Below are positions 31,114 through 39,582 of a stretch of 64,000 nucleotides of DNA, one piece after another; position 1 is the first letter of the stretch, and the number at the start of each line of letters is the position of its first letter. A program made the position numbers and the translations under genes. Source of the stretch: Rouxiella sp. S1S-2 (lineage in GTDB: Bacteria > Pseudomonadota > Gammaproteobacteria > Enterobacterales > Enterobacteriaceae); the NCBI RefSeq assembly GCF_009208105.1, contig NZ_WFKL01000001.1, positions 1,798,001 through 1,862,000 of the forward strand, written 5' to 3'. The notes beneath the pieces were generated by a model, which had not been told where the DNA came from, ran no database searches, and saw only the letters and a program-made list of their open reading frames with translations.

Positions 31114-31326
31114 CTATGAGCGCCGGTCTGTTCTCAACATGTTGATCGCCGCACCTATCAAAATGCGTTGTTGAACGCCGGCCGCGGCCAACTCGTGTTC
31201 GAGATATTTAACCAACGAATCTGCCGCGAGGGGTTCACCTCGATGCTGCAGCTGGATCACTGCCTCACCAATAATGCGGGCAACTTCGTCCCAAAGAGGT
31301 TGGATCTCGCTTTCCGAGAAATGCAT
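31114..31326 (-). CDS. AriR/YmgB-like biofilm and acid-stress regulator
   Basis: The 70-residue protein starts at the ATG at 31326. Its helical pattern (LWDEVARIIGEAVIQLQHRG, EPLAADSLVKYLEHELAAAG, then ILIGAAINML) follows that of YmgB/AriR: an AVLGQAVTNLML helix, a turn with N/D, a LIHSLE helix and a final LEIVLRY helix. AriR affects biofilm and acid resistance in E. coli, where it lies near the icd-linked element region. An upstream in-frame start at 31383 is less likely. Confidence 0.6.
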   Translation of the reverse strand: MHFSESEIQPLWDEVARIIGEAVIQLQHRGEPLAADSLVKYLEHELAAAGVQQRILIGAAINMLRTDRRS

Positions 31327-31496
31327 AGGGCCTCCCATCTGTACGAATAATCTCCAATTTATCATCTGAGTAAACAGAGGCAAGTTTAATAAATAAACAA
31401 TGCCTGAGGAGGGGAGGTTGTGAGGTGGTGATTTCAGAAATGAGCCCCGCCTTTCAGAGACTTGGCGGGGCTGTCTAGAGAAATGTAAAACTGAAC

Positions 31497-33140
31497 TCAG
31501 TGCTTAATCACATACAGATCTTTGGCATAAACACGGCCCTGCGGGTCATGATTATCAAATCCGCCGATAAAAGGTTTAACCAGTTTGGCACTCACGTAGT
31601 GATAAAGCGGCACTATCGGCGCCTGAGAACTCAGAATATCTTCAGCTTTCTGATAGTCTTTTTCGACCTGATCTTTGCTGGTGGCCGCCAGCGCATCGTC
31701 CAGAACTTTATCGTACTCCGCATTACTGAATTTAGGCGTATTCTCGCTGTTGTCAGTGCGGAAGGTGTTCAGGAAGGTTGAAGGCTCATTGTAGTCGGCT
31801 ATCCATGCATAACGCACCACGTCATAATTACCCTGATGCATCGTGTCGAGCATGGTTTTCCATTCCTGATTCTGCAGGACTGCGGTCACGCCCAGATTTT
31901 TCTTCCACATAGATGAGGCCGCGATGGCAATGTGCTGGTGGGACTCGCTGGTGTTATACAGCAGATTGAATTTTAGAGGGTGCTGGGGACCAAATCCAGC
32001 GTCTGCCAGCAGCTTGCGGGCCTCTTCGTTGCGCTGTTCCTGCGTTTGTTTTGCCATCGCTGACGGTTTAAACGTATAGCCACCGGTATTGTCAGGCGTG
32101 ATGGTATAAGCCGCCGTTTGACCCTGGCCCAATACCTTATTGGCAATAATATCGCGGTCTAATCCGAGGCTAAGCGCTTGTCGAACGCGCACGTCGTTGA
32201 ACGGTGGTTTCTGATTATTAAACGCATAGTAATAAACCCCAAGATAAGGGTTAGTGTGCACCTGCGAGCCGAGCTCTTTTTTCAACGAAGCAAACTGCAC
32301 TTCAGGAATGGTGAGGGTAATATCGATTTCCCCGGCCTTGTAGCGGTTGATATCCGCAGCCCCGGAGGCAATAGGCAAATAGGTCATCTGTGTGAGAACG
32401 GTGTGGGCATTGTCCCAGTATTTATCGTTTCTGACGGCGGTGACGCGTTCATTCACCGTCCAGCTGTTCAATTTGAAAGGGCCGCTGCTGACCAGATTGC
32501 CCGGCTGCGTCCATTTATCGCCAAATTTCTCGACGTTGGCCTGGCTTACCGGGAACAAGGAATAATGGGCAATCATTTGCAGGAAATATGACATCGGTCG
32601 CGTCAGTTCAACTTGTACGGTCTGGGCATCCAGCGCCTTGACGCCGAGCTGATCGGCTGGCATTTTCCCGGCAATGATGCTGTCGGCATTCACTACGTGC
32701 ACGGTGCCAAGATAGCTTTCATACGGAGAAACTGTTTTAGGGTCGATTAGGCGTCGCCAGCTGTAAACGACGTCCTGGGCAGTAATTGGAGAGCCATCAG
32801 ACCAGCGCAGTCCGGGACGCAAATGGAATATCCAGGTTTTGTTATCTTTGGTTTCCCAGCTTTCGGCCAGTTCCGGGCGCGCTTTACCGTTGTCATCAAT
32901 ACTGACTAAACCGACAAACAGGTCGCCGAGAATATTACTTTCGACGCTGCTCTCTGCCTTTTGCAGGTCCAGCGTTGCGGGTTCAGAACCATTATTACGC
33001 ACAACTTCCTGTTTCTGCGCCAGTTCGACCCCAGCAGGTACGTTGGCGGCGTTAACCATTAATGGAGATAAACAAAGACCTGTAATCAATAGTGCAAGAG
33101 GAAGTCGTTTAAATCCTGTGTTGCATCTTTGCATCGTCAT
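31497..33140 (-). CDS. periplasmic oligopeptide-binding protein, OppA/MppA family
   Basis: The 547-residue protein starts at the ATG at 33140. It has a signal peptide (RLPLALLITGLCLSPLMVNA, residues about 12-31). SBP family 5 signatures include EPATLDLQKAESSVESNILG, WIFHLRPGLRWSDGSPITAQ, DVVYSWRRLIDP, and YDVVRYAWIADYNEPSTFLN near residue 460. It captures peptides for an ABC importer. No permease or ATPase genes are adjacent, so it probably works with the opp system as MppA does. The 5' upstream frame extension to 33287 lies before the signal peptide and is not used. Confidence 0.88.
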   Translation of the reverse strand: MTMQRCNTGFKRLPLALLITGLCLSPLMVNAANVPAGVELAQKQEVVRNNGSEPATLDLQKAESSVESNILGDLFVGLVSIDDNGKARPELAESWETKDNKTWIFHLRPGLRWSDGSPITAQDVVYSWRRLIDPKTVSPYESYLGTVHVVNADSIIAGKMPADQLGVKALDAQTVQVELTRPMSYFLQMIAHYSLFPVSQANVEKFGDKWTQPGNLVSSGPFKLNSWTVNERVTAVRNDKYWDNAHTVLTQMTYLPIASGAADINRYKAGEIDITLTIPEVQFASLKKELGSQVHTNPYLGVYYYAFNNQKPPFNDVRVRQALSLGLDRDIIANKVLGQGQTAAYTITPDNTGGYTFKPSAMAKQTQEQRNEEARKLLADAGFGPQHPLKFNLLYNTSESHQHIAIAASSMWKKNLGVTAVLQNQEWKTMLDTMHQGNYDVVRYAWIADYNEPSTFLNTFRTDNSENTPKFSNAEYDKVLDDALAATSKDQVEKDYQKAEDILSSQAPIVPLYHYVSAKLVKPFIGGFDNHDPQGRVYAKDLYVIKH

Positions 33141-33253
33141 TTTCCCATTCAAATTAATATTCGATATATCAATAAGTAACAGGTCATAAATAACGCTATT
33201 AGGATAATTAATCAATACGTAATGAAGCGTTTTGATACAGCCTTCATTAAGTA

Positions 33254-33445
33254 TTAGAAGTCTGCATGAGTATGTGCCGGGATCCAATAGCCGTCGATAA
33301 ACTCTTCAATCGGATAGCATCCTGCCTGATTCAGGCCCTGCTGGCGCATGGCGACCCGACATTCTGTAACGGTGTTAAAGGCGTCTACCACTAAATCGTC
33401 ACAGCCTCCGCCGAGATAACATACGGTTAAAACCAGTGCGAACAT
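33254..33445 (-). CDS. yebW: YebW, DUF1482 family
   Basis: A 63-residue protein matching E. coli YebW: MFALVLTVCYLGGGCDDLVV, then GCYPIEEFIDGYWIPA. It has an N-terminal hydrophobic segment and conserved Cys residues, so it may be exported. The function is unknown. The ATG at 33445 has a strong AGGAGG site. Confidence 0.9.
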   Translation of the reverse strand: MFALVLTVCYLGGGCDDLVVDAFNTVTECRVAMRQQGLNQAGCYPIEEFIDGYWIPAHTHADF

Positions 33446-33564
33446 CTTTGCCTCCTTTCGTTTTACTCAATTAATCATAGAAGCTTTGGCGAGATTCAGC
33501 TGCGGCGTGTTATCCTTTGCGCCGTTTTTTTATGAATAATATTGAGTACCGAGGAGTTACGGGG

Positions 33565-33810
33565 ATGTCACAGAGCTTATCTAAAGAACAGGAACTTGAG
33601 TCAGATTTGGTTGCGTGCCAACTGGTAATTAAACAAATCCTGGATGTTATCGACATCATAGCGCCAACAGAAGTGCGTGATAAAATGTCACATCAGTTGA
33701 AAAACATCGATTTTAGTACGCATCCTGCGGGCGCCGATCCGGTAACTCGTCGTGCGATTGAAAAAGCAATTTCGTTGATCGAGCTTAAGTTTACCAAGCA
33801 CGACAGCTAG
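33565..33810 (+). CDS. small helical protein, DUF2594 (YecF)-like
   Basis: An 81-residue protein starting at the ATG at 33565 (GAGGAG upstream). Two helices ([20 protein letters not shown], then [13 protein letters not shown]) flank a segment, [14 protein letters not shown], in the pattern of the DUF2594/YecF family of small acidic proteins of unknown role. An upstream in-frame extension to 33517 is possible but unneeded. The similarity is modest. Confidence 0.5.
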   Translation: MSQSLSKEQELESDLVACQLVIKQILDVIDIIAPTEVRDKMSHQLKNIDFSTHPAGADPVTRRAIEKAISLIELKFTKHDS

Positions 33811-33865
33811 GACGGGTCGCGAGAGAGCTTTTGCGGAGTACTCTCTATAACGCGTTGCCGAAAAA

Positions 33866-33890
33866 GCCCGCAGGCAAGCCTGCGGGTATC
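33866..33890 (+). terminator. terminator hairpin
   Basis: CCCGCAGG-CAAG-CCTGCGGG lies between the converging DUF2594-like and yobH genes. It is flanked by A residues on the left and a short T-rich stretch on the right. Confidence 0.6.
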
Positions 33891-33902
33891 TGTCTTTAAC
33901 GG

Positions 33903-34139
33903 CTAGGATTTGTCTACGACGTCACCTACTTGCTTGAAAATAGGGCAGTTAGCAACGCCAACAATGCCACTGTCACTGTGAATATATTGGGAGTCAACGA
34001 TCCCTCTCGCAGTGAGATAGTGGCATTTCAGGCCCAGACCCGCAGCATTTTCGCTACTGCCGACGGTCACACCGTAGCCTGAAAACAGGAAAACCGCGTA
34101 GATAACCGCTAATACAACAATTGTTTTAATCACGCTCAT
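33903..34139 (-). CDS. yobH: YobH family small membrane protein
   Basis: A 78-residue protein with YobH signatures: SGYGVTVGSSENAAGLGLKC, HYLTARGIVDSQYIHS and an N-terminal membrane segment (IKTIVVLAVIYAVFLF). Function unknown. Its place next to mgrB, divergently transcribed, matches E. coli gene order. Confidence 0.92.
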   Translation of the reverse strand: MSVIKTIVVLAVIYAVFLFSGYGVTVGSSENAAGLGLKCHYLTARGIVDSQYIHSDSGIVGVANCPIFKQVGDVVDKS

Positions 34140-34293
34140 TCCTTATTCTCTCTTAATGACTCTGACTAAAGTCACGGTAAAGTATAAACATAAATCGTAC
34201 ATCAACGCTTCTCTAATACTCTGAAAAAAATCATGAAAGATTGAGGAAACATTCCATGTTGTGCATTGGCTTTAGCCCAGATAGGGGCTTCTC

Positions 34294-34328
34294 CGTTTGA
34301 AGTTTGTTTAACTTATACAGAGTAGGAT
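34294..34328 (+). promoter_or_regulatory. PhoP-dependent promoter of mgrB
   Basis: CGTTTG (34294-34299), 5 nt, TGTTTA (34305-34310) is a good PhoP box on the plus strand. TAGGAT, 12 nt further (34323-34328), is the expected -10 position for PhoP-activated promoters lacking a -35. MgrB is the PhoQ feedback inhibitor, so PhoP control is expected. Confidence 0.75.
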
Positions 34329-34362
34329 AGATTGATGTTTTACTACGTCTTGGACGCAGATT

Positions 34363-34569
34363 TTGGGCATCAATAAGCGCGTGATAACTCCTAAGAGATC
34401 TGCCATCAAACTGAAAAAACCCCTTTTTAGCGTCAGGAAAGTCGTTGCTTTCGTCGTTTTCCTGTTGCTGTGTGTAGGGCTTTATCTCCTTGCTCTGAAT
34501 AGCTATTGCGATCAGGGAGGCAGCTTCGATCTTGGAATTTGCTCGGTCACATCATTTATCCCTTGGTAG
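34363..34569 (+). CDS. mgrB: MgrB, PhoQ inhibitor small membrane protein
   Basis: The C-terminal CDQGGSFDLGICSVTSFIPW aligns with E. coli MgrB, including the two periplasmic Cys and the terminal FIPW. It is preceded by a membrane segment (VVAFVVFLLLCVGLYLLAL). MgrB binds PhoQ in the inner membrane and damps PhoP signalling. No ATG exists in frame. The possible starts are TTG at 34363 (weak TGGA site), GTG at 34381, or a non-standard ATC at 34405, just where homologues would begin (KLKKPLFS). The start given here is therefore uncertain, while the gene identity is firm. Confidence 0.85.
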   Translation: MGINKRVITPKRSAIKLKKPLFSVRKVVAFVVFLLLCVGLYLLALNSYCDQGGSFDLGICSVTSFIPW

Positions 34570-34666
34570 GCTTTAAATCCCGTCAGAAGCGTCTGTTTTT
34601 TCGCGAATACCTTCCCTGTATTTCAGACAATGATAAGATAGGCGTCTGGTTAATCAAGTTGTAGGG

Positions 34667-34942
34667 TTGTCAATGTTCAGTGAAGTCATGGGCCAATCAA
34701 GCCTGGCCACCGTTGTGTTGGGTCTGCTATCCGCACTGTTATTTTTACTGGTGTGGTTCGTGGTTAACCGTGCCAGCGTTAAGGCAAATTTGCAGGTCCA
34801 GTTGTTGACTGAAATCGCTGAGCAGCAGCGCCGTCAAACTGAACTATTGGAAGTATTAGTCAAGGCGCAGGGCAATGAGACGCCTGAAACCGTTGAAGAT
34901 GACTCGGCCTTTGGATTGAGGGGCTTTATCCCCGAAAGATAA
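34667..34942 (+). CDS. yebO: YebO family membrane-anchored protein
   Basis: A 91-residue protein with an N-terminal transmembrane segment (ATVVLGLLSALLFLLVWFVV), the NRASVKANLQVQLLTEIAEQ coiled coil of the YebO family, and an acidic tail. Function unknown. In E. coli yebO follows mgrB, as here. A TTG/ATG choice near 34667-34673 does not change the domain. Confidence 0.88.
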   Translation: MSMFSEVMGQSSLATVVLGLLSALLFLLVWFVVNRASVKANLQVQLLTEIAEQQRRQTELLEVLVKAQGNETPETVEDDSAFGLRGFIPER

Positions 34943-34954
34943 TTGAGTTTATGA

Positions 34955-34983
34955 CAAAAAAGCCGCCTTTATGGCGGCTTTTG
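34955..34983 (+). terminator. yebO terminator
   Basis: AAAAGCCGCC-TTTAT-GGCGGCTTTTG, a strong stem followed by T, just after yebO. It also has an A-run on the left, so it may work in both directions. Confidence 0.85.
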
Positions 34984-35049
34984 CGTTCATAAAACTGTCT
35001 TAATTCTGATGTAGCTTGTCTCATGACAACTTGGCTGGGTGAAAGACAG

Positions 35050-35352
35050 ATGATTAAATGGTCTGAAGAACACGATAACGAACTGAATCACAACGTTGCT
35101 TTGCTGACAGGTGAAGAGCCTGATAAATGGTATCCCTACGGCGGCGTGAAAGGAAAAGACTACTGCAACAACCCCTCTGATGCGTGGCCGATTATATGCG
35201 CCAATAAAATCAGCATAAATTTCAATGAATTGCCAGAAAATAAAGACTGGTCTGCTCAAATTTCCAGTTCGGAAGGTCAATGGCAGGCAAGCTGTACGCG
35301 ACCTTTGCGCGCGGCAATGATTTGTTTCTTGTTAAGTAAGACTTGCGCGTAA
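35050..35352 (+). CDS. DUF2591-like protein (phage NinX-like)
   Basis: A 100-residue protein starting at the ATG at 35050. The elements DYCNNPSDAWPIICANKISI, DWSAQISSSEGQWQ and PLRAAMICFLLSK match the arrangement of DUF2591/NinX proteins found in lambdoid phages (NDPSDAWPIIxxHxIS, WxAxxxxG, NPLRAAMIVFL). Function unknown. It is probably a chromosomal remnant or domesticated copy of a phage gene, since no other phage genes surround it. Confidence 0.65.
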   Translation: MIKWSEEHDNELNHNVALLTGEEPDKWYPYGGVKGKDYCNNPSDAWPIICANKISINFNELPENKDWSAQISSSEGQWQASCTRPLRAAMICFLLSKTCA

Positions 35353-35488
35353 CAAAAAGCGCGGAGATACTCAATCTGTTACAAGCTATAAACAAAGCAG
35401 TGATTCGAATAAGCGTCGCATAAAGCGATGAGTATCAAGTGATTAATGTTTCCTCATTTCGACAGCAGTGTCTAAGGCGGAGTCCATT

Positions 35489-35725
35489 ATGAAGCGCATC
35501 ATTAAAGGTGATAAAACTCTCTCTCATCTGGTCGTGGCTCACGCAGCCATCGACAGTCATGAAAAAGCCTATGGCAAAAGACGCCAGGGCTGGCCCTCAA
35601 CTTACCTGATCAAATACAAAGACGCCCGTGTTGCCGTGGAAGTGGTAACGCGTCGGCAGTCCTACGTTGCGACTTTAATGATTGGAGCCCGAAACCTTAC
35701 CAAGCTTTGTGGGATGGCAGCCTGA
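35489..35725 (+). CDS. DUF4060-like small protein
   Basis: A 78-residue protein starting at the ATG at 35489, with GGCGGAG upstream. The pattern HAAIDSHEKAYGKRRQGWPS, then YLIKYKDARVAVEVVTRRQS and YVATLMIGARNL fits the DUF4060 family of small enterobacterial and phage proteins. Function unknown. Together with the preceding NinX-like gene it may be a short phage-derived pair inserted between yebO and the MBL gene. Confidence 0.6.
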   Translation: MKRIIKGDKTLSHLVVAHAAIDSHEKAYGKRRQGWPSTYLIKYKDARVAVEVVTRRQSYVATLMIGARNLTKLCGMAA

Positions 35726-35776
35726 AGTACGGCTGACAGTGTAGTCACATAACTAACCCTGTTTTTGTAATAGCTC

Positions 35777-35819
35777 AAAGACCCTGCCGACGTTAAAAGC
35801 GTCTGCAGGGTCTTTTTTT
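35777..35819 (+). terminator. intrinsic terminator
   Basis: AAAGACCCTGC and GCAGGGTCTTT form an 11-bp outer stem with an inner GACG/CGTC pairing, followed by a T-run. Confidence 0.8.
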
Positions 35820-35982
35820 GCAACTGAATACGCCTCAAAAATGCCTGATATTAGCTTAAGTGGCTGCGCGAACACCGGTTGCACTTTTTGTAGTGAAAAG
35901 CATTTAACCTTTATGATACTAAAGAGAGAGACGTTGAATAAATATTCAACCTTTGCCTGCAAAATTTTCGATAAGGGAAATC

Positions 35983-36969
35983 ATGGCTGAAAAAAATCCC
36001 TACTATGACCCGGCGAAGCCGCACCATACTCCCCAAGGGTTCACAAATCCCGAACCCGATGTGCGTCAGTCAGGCGACTTTAAGCGTTGGCGTAAAGAGC
36101 GTAAGGAGCAAGGTGTTCCTCGGCCTCCGCACAGCGGCTATGAGCAGTTTATAAACGAATGGTGTCAGACGCCGGATTTCAGTGGTACGGAAGACCGACT
36201 GTGGTTCTTGGGGCATGCGTGCCTGCTGCTGCGTGTGGCTGGACGCTATGTTCTGACCGATCCCGTGCTTTCTGAGCGCGCTTCTCCACTGAGTTTCTAT
36301 GGCCCGCGTCGTAAAACGCCTGCAGCAGTGAGCGTGGCGGACCTGCCCGTAATAGATTATGTGATGATTTCACACAATCACTACGATCATCTTGATAGAT
36401 CAACCATTCGTAAATTGGTTAAACGCTTTCCACAGGCCATTTTCCTGGTTCCCTTGGGGATGAAACCCTGGCTTGAACGTCAGGGTGCCCATTTCATCGA
36501 AGAACTGGATTGGTGGGATGCGCTTATTATGGACGGTGTGAGTTTTCATGCGGTACCCGCGCGCCACTGGAGTATGCGTACGCCCTGGGATAGAAATCGC
36601 TCATTGTGGTGTGGCTGGGTCGTTAAGCATCATGAATTGAGCTTCTACTTTTCAGGCGACAGTGCTTACAGCGAACAGTTTTCTCAAATCGGACAGCGGC
36701 TTGGCCCCTTTGATATTGCAGCGATTCCCATCGGGGCCTATGCACCAAGATGGTTCATGCAGTCTCATCATATGGATCCTCAACAGGCGGTAGAGGTGTT
36801 TAAAGAGACCCGATGTCATCGCGCTATTCCCATTCATTGGGGGGTATTCGAATTGGCTGATGAATCGTTGGACGAACCGCCAAAAGAATTAGTCAGTGCG
36901 ATTGAGCAGGGCGGATTGAGTGCAGAAAACTTCTCTCCGTTAAAAATAGGGCAACATATTTCGTTATGA
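35983..36969 (+). CDS. metallo-beta-lactamase-fold hydrolase, NAPE-PLD-like
   Basis: The 328-residue protein starts at the ATG at 35983 (AAGGGAAA upstream). The metal motif is HNHYDHLD (HxHxDH), with the preceding VDYVMISHN-type strand, and further ligands in VPARHWSMR, YFSGDSAYS and PIHWGVFELADE. The N-terminal region (PHHTPQGFTNPEP, FKRWRKERKEQG) and the RHWSMRTPWDRNRSLWCGW segment are typical of bacterial relatives of NAPE-hydrolysing phospholipase D. It may act on phospholipids or N-acyl amines. The substrate is not deducible. Confidence 0.88.
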   Translation: MAEKNPYYDPAKPHHTPQGFTNPEPDVRQSGDFKRWRKERKEQGVPRPPHSGYEQFINEWCQTPDFSGTEDRLWFLGHACLLLRVAGRYVLTDPVLSERASPLSFYGPRRKTPAAVSVADLPVIDYVMISHNHYDHLDRSTIRKLVKRFPQAIFLVPLGMKPWLERQGAHFIEELDWWDALIMDGVSFHAVPARHWSMRTPWDRNRSLWCGWVVKHHELSFYFSGDSAYSEQFSQIGQRLGPFDIAAIPIGAYAPRWFMQSHHMDPQQAVEVFKETRCHRAIPIHWGVFELADESLDEPPKELVSAIEQGGLSAENFSPLKIGQHISL

Positions 36970-38159
36970 AAATTGAGACGCGATATTTCTGGAGGATTAG
37001 AAATTAGCGTCTGAGTTTTTCGGATGAGACATTTTATCAATTAGAAACAGCACAATAAAACCTCCCTTGTTAATATCTTGTTAAGATAAACCCGCTAAAT
37101 TGTCTGTGCCAAACAAAAAATGTCAGTTCCGCTATACAGAACAATCACTCGTTAAATCTCATTAATCGAATGTCGGCCAGAGATAATTTGATTTTTAGCC
37201 TATATGGCAGATGTTTTGACCAAGGTTTGCGTATCCCTCTGCTGTAGCCTCCTTGCCAGACGGCATTGGTACTGGTTTGCAATGCGCTTACTGATGTGTC
37301 ACGGGGCAAATGCCTCTCGACCAACGGGGTAAAAAGCCGGTTGTGGAAATATTAAATAATAAAAATGCTAACTGGTTCACGGTTATTCTAAATTTGATTA
37401 TTGAATATGCTTTGCCATGTTTTGAATATATTGTTTGAATTTTACACATTCCGTTTAATATAAATTTCATCAAATTGTAAAATCATTGCTGTAGGGCAAT
37501 TTTTTACTGTCATCTTTTATAAAAACGGGGCTTGAAGCGGGGGAGGCGGTGAACTTCCTTATGACTCAGAACTTTATTTATATGTTTCAAAACCCGCACG
37601 CTTAAGGTGCAGTGGAATACGGGTTGATAGGACGTTTGCACCAGAGTAGTACCATTATGTCTGTATTGGTTACTGCATAATCAATCAATTTAGTCATTGA
37701 GGCAGATCAACTTTCGTACTGATGGCCTGCTTTCCTGTCAGTAGTGGGTTGGGGGAAAAATGACGCCTGGTAAACCTCAAGAACCCTGCTATGACTGCCT
37801 GAGTTGGTCCAAGAGACCGATTCTGTATTAGCAGCAGATACACTGAAACGCTTGCGTATTCGTGATTTCTGTTATATCAAATACAATAATAATTCAATTA
37901 AAGCTGATTTTAACTCTTACTGTTCGGCGTTTATTGATCAATAATCAGCGGTGAACGGTTATTGATTTGTTTGTGAGGCCCTGTTTTCTTCTGTGCAAAA
38001 AATAGCAGGGCTACCAACCTATTTTCGTCTGCATTGGCAGTAAGTGCCTTTAACCGGCTCAAATATGTGCGACAGGTCCATCACTGATTAAAAATGGCTT
38101 GCCATTAAATTCAGAGTATGTGATAACGCATCTGGGTAAAACGAGGTACAGTTCTGTAT
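36970..38159. other. 1.19-kb gene-free region upstream of yobF-cspC
   Basis: No gene-like frame is seen. The stretch is AT-rich with many short hairpins, for example GCCCTG...CAGGGC (37978-38012) and GGTGCA...TGCACC (about 37598-37650). It precedes the yobF-cspC operon, so it may contain its promoter and a long leader. A small RNA cannot be excluded, but none is recognised. Confidence 0.5.
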
Positions 38160-38276
38160 ATGTGTGGCATTTTCAGTAAAGAAGTTTTGAGTAAAGACGT
38201 TATCGTTGAATACCGCTTCTCTGCCGATTTTTATCTTAGTGCCTCAAGCAGTAACGACTCAAGTTTGTCTGTGTAA
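38160..38276 (+). CDS. yobF: YobF small protein
   Basis: A 38-residue protein. [20 protein letters not shown] followed by SADFY aligns with the first half of E. coli YobF ([20 protein letters not shown]). The C-terminus is Ser-rich and differs. In E. coli yobF is a heat- and stress-induced small protein co-transcribed with cspC, and here cspC starts 41 nt downstream. Confidence 0.92.
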   Translation: MCGIFSKEVLSKDVIVEYRFSADFYLSASSSNDSSLSV

Positions 38277-38317
38277 CGCCGCAGGGCGGTTTAAACAATC
38301 CAAAGGAAATACTCAAA

Positions 38318-38527
38318 ATGGCAAAGATCAAAGGTCAAGTTAAGTGGTTCAACGAGTCTAAAGGCTTCGGTTTCATCACTCCAGCTGACGGCAGCAAAGA
38401 CGTGTTCGTACACTTCTCTGCAATCCAGGGTAACGGCTTCAAAACTCTGGCTGAAGGCCAGAACGTTGAGTTCGAAATCCAAGATGGCCAGAAAGGCCCA
38501 TCTGCAGTTAACGTAACTGCAATCTAA
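38318..38527 (+). CDS. cspC: cold-shock-like protein CspC
   Basis: A 69-residue protein nearly identical to E. coli CspC. The RNA-binding motifs KGFGFITP (RNP1) and DVFVHFSAI (RNP2) are intact. CspC is constitutive and, as an RNA chaperone, stabilises stress mRNAs such as rpoS and acts as a transcription antiterminator. It is in an operon with yobF and followed by a strong terminator. Confidence 0.97.
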   Translation: MAKIKGQVKWFNESKGFGFITPADGSKDVFVHFSAIQGNGFKTLAEGQNVEFEIQDGQKGPSAVNVTAI

Positions 38528-38541
38528 GCAGCGTTAGCTGT

Positions 38542-38572
38542 AAAAAAAACCCGCCTTGGTGCGGGTTTTTTG
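38542..38572 (+). terminator. cspC terminator
   Basis: AAAAAACCCGC-CTTGGT-GCGGGTTTTTT is a symmetric hairpin with A and T runs on both sides. Confidence 0.9.
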
Positions 38573-38606
38573 TTTTTGTACTTTTAAGTGATTTTAAGCC
38601 CCTCTC

Positions 38607-39338
38607 TCAGTCGGGCAGGATGATTATTCCCGATTGCTGATTGCGGCCGCTGATGCCGGGTTTGGAAGGGTCTACTGCGCGTTGCAAACTATTGCGACGA
38701 AAGCTGGTGTACTTAAACTGGGCGTTCGGTGTCTGCTCTGTGACTGTTTCAGCAGTGTTGGGCGTGCAAATGGTGCAACTCCCAGTGAAATCCACCGCCG
38801 AAAAACCGGCCTGAATCAGTTTGGCATGGGCTATGGCGCCAAGGTCAAGATGCCGATAGGACGGCGAAATAAGCGCTGGCGGAAGACTCAAACCCTGTTG
38901 GAACTCATCGACCAACTCCTGGCTTACCTCATAGCAGCAGGCACCCGCAGCCGGGCCGATCGACGCAACCCAGTCCGCGGTTGAACCCTGTCGATTAATG
39001 CGCTGTGCCATTTGCTCGATAATGCCGTGGCGCAATCCTCGCCATCCGGCATGCACCGCCCCCACCGCGCCACCGTCTTTGCGGCTAAAAATTATCGGCA
39101 AACAGTCTGCGGTAAACACGGCCAGTAGAATTCCTGGCAATTCGGTATAAAACCCGTCAGCTTCGCCGCAGTGTTGTCGGGGTACGGTGACATCGACAAT
39201 ATTTAAGCCGTGAACCTGTTTTTTAGTGGGTAGGCTGTCGCTGTAGGGCCGCAACGAAATAGGTAACAATGCTTCTTTACTGCCAAATCCGTGTTGAATT
39301 CGCGGTACTTGGCTGAGCAGGGCAGAAAAATCACTCAT
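38607..39338 (-). CDS. laccase-domain / purine nucleoside phosphorylase family protein (YfiH/PgeF-like)
   Basis: A 243-residue protein of the multi-copper-oxidase-like YfiH/PgeF family. Signatures include KKQVHGLNIV, AVFTADCLPIIF, GAVHAGWRGLRHGI, GPAAGACCYEVS and the terminal FTGSCTICTP. Family members are Zn-dependent purine nucleoside phosphorylases/adenosine deaminases, and E. coli YfiH is also implicated in peptidoglycan editing. Standard yfiH lies elsewhere in enteric genomes (next to rluD), so this is probably a paralogue. It converges on cspC. Confidence 0.85.
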   Translation of the reverse strand: MSDFSALLSQVPRIQHGFGSKEALLPISLRPYSDSLPTKKQVHGLNIVDVTVPRQHCGEADGFYTELPGILLAVFTADCLPIIFSRKDGGAVGAVHAGWRGLRHGIIEQMAQRINRQGSTADWVASIGPAAGACCYEVSQELVDEFQQGLSLPPALISPSYRHLDLGAIAHAKLIQAGFSAVDFTGSCTICTPNTAETVTEQTPNAQFKYTSFRRNSLQRAVDPSKPGISGRNQQSGIIILPD

Positions 39339-39582
39339 GGCATCAAACGATCGCTATTGGTTGATAAGGTCGGTTAGGGAATAGAACCGGGCTAAAAATG
39401 ACTTCTTAGCAGTGTAGCCTTGGGCGAGGGCCGCTTGCTACCGTATTTTTTTGCCGTTTTTATAAGCCGCCGCTGCCGGGCAAAAGTTGCAACTGTCACG
39501 CTGCTTCTTTAGACTTGGACCCCGTAATTTTGCAAGACACCGGCGCCCAATTCCCTGGTGCATCACCTTTCTGGAAATATGC

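Noticed and set aside
37288..37473. 61-codon minus-strand frame in the yobF leader
   Set aside because: Low-complexity AT-rich translation without a ribosome-binding site.
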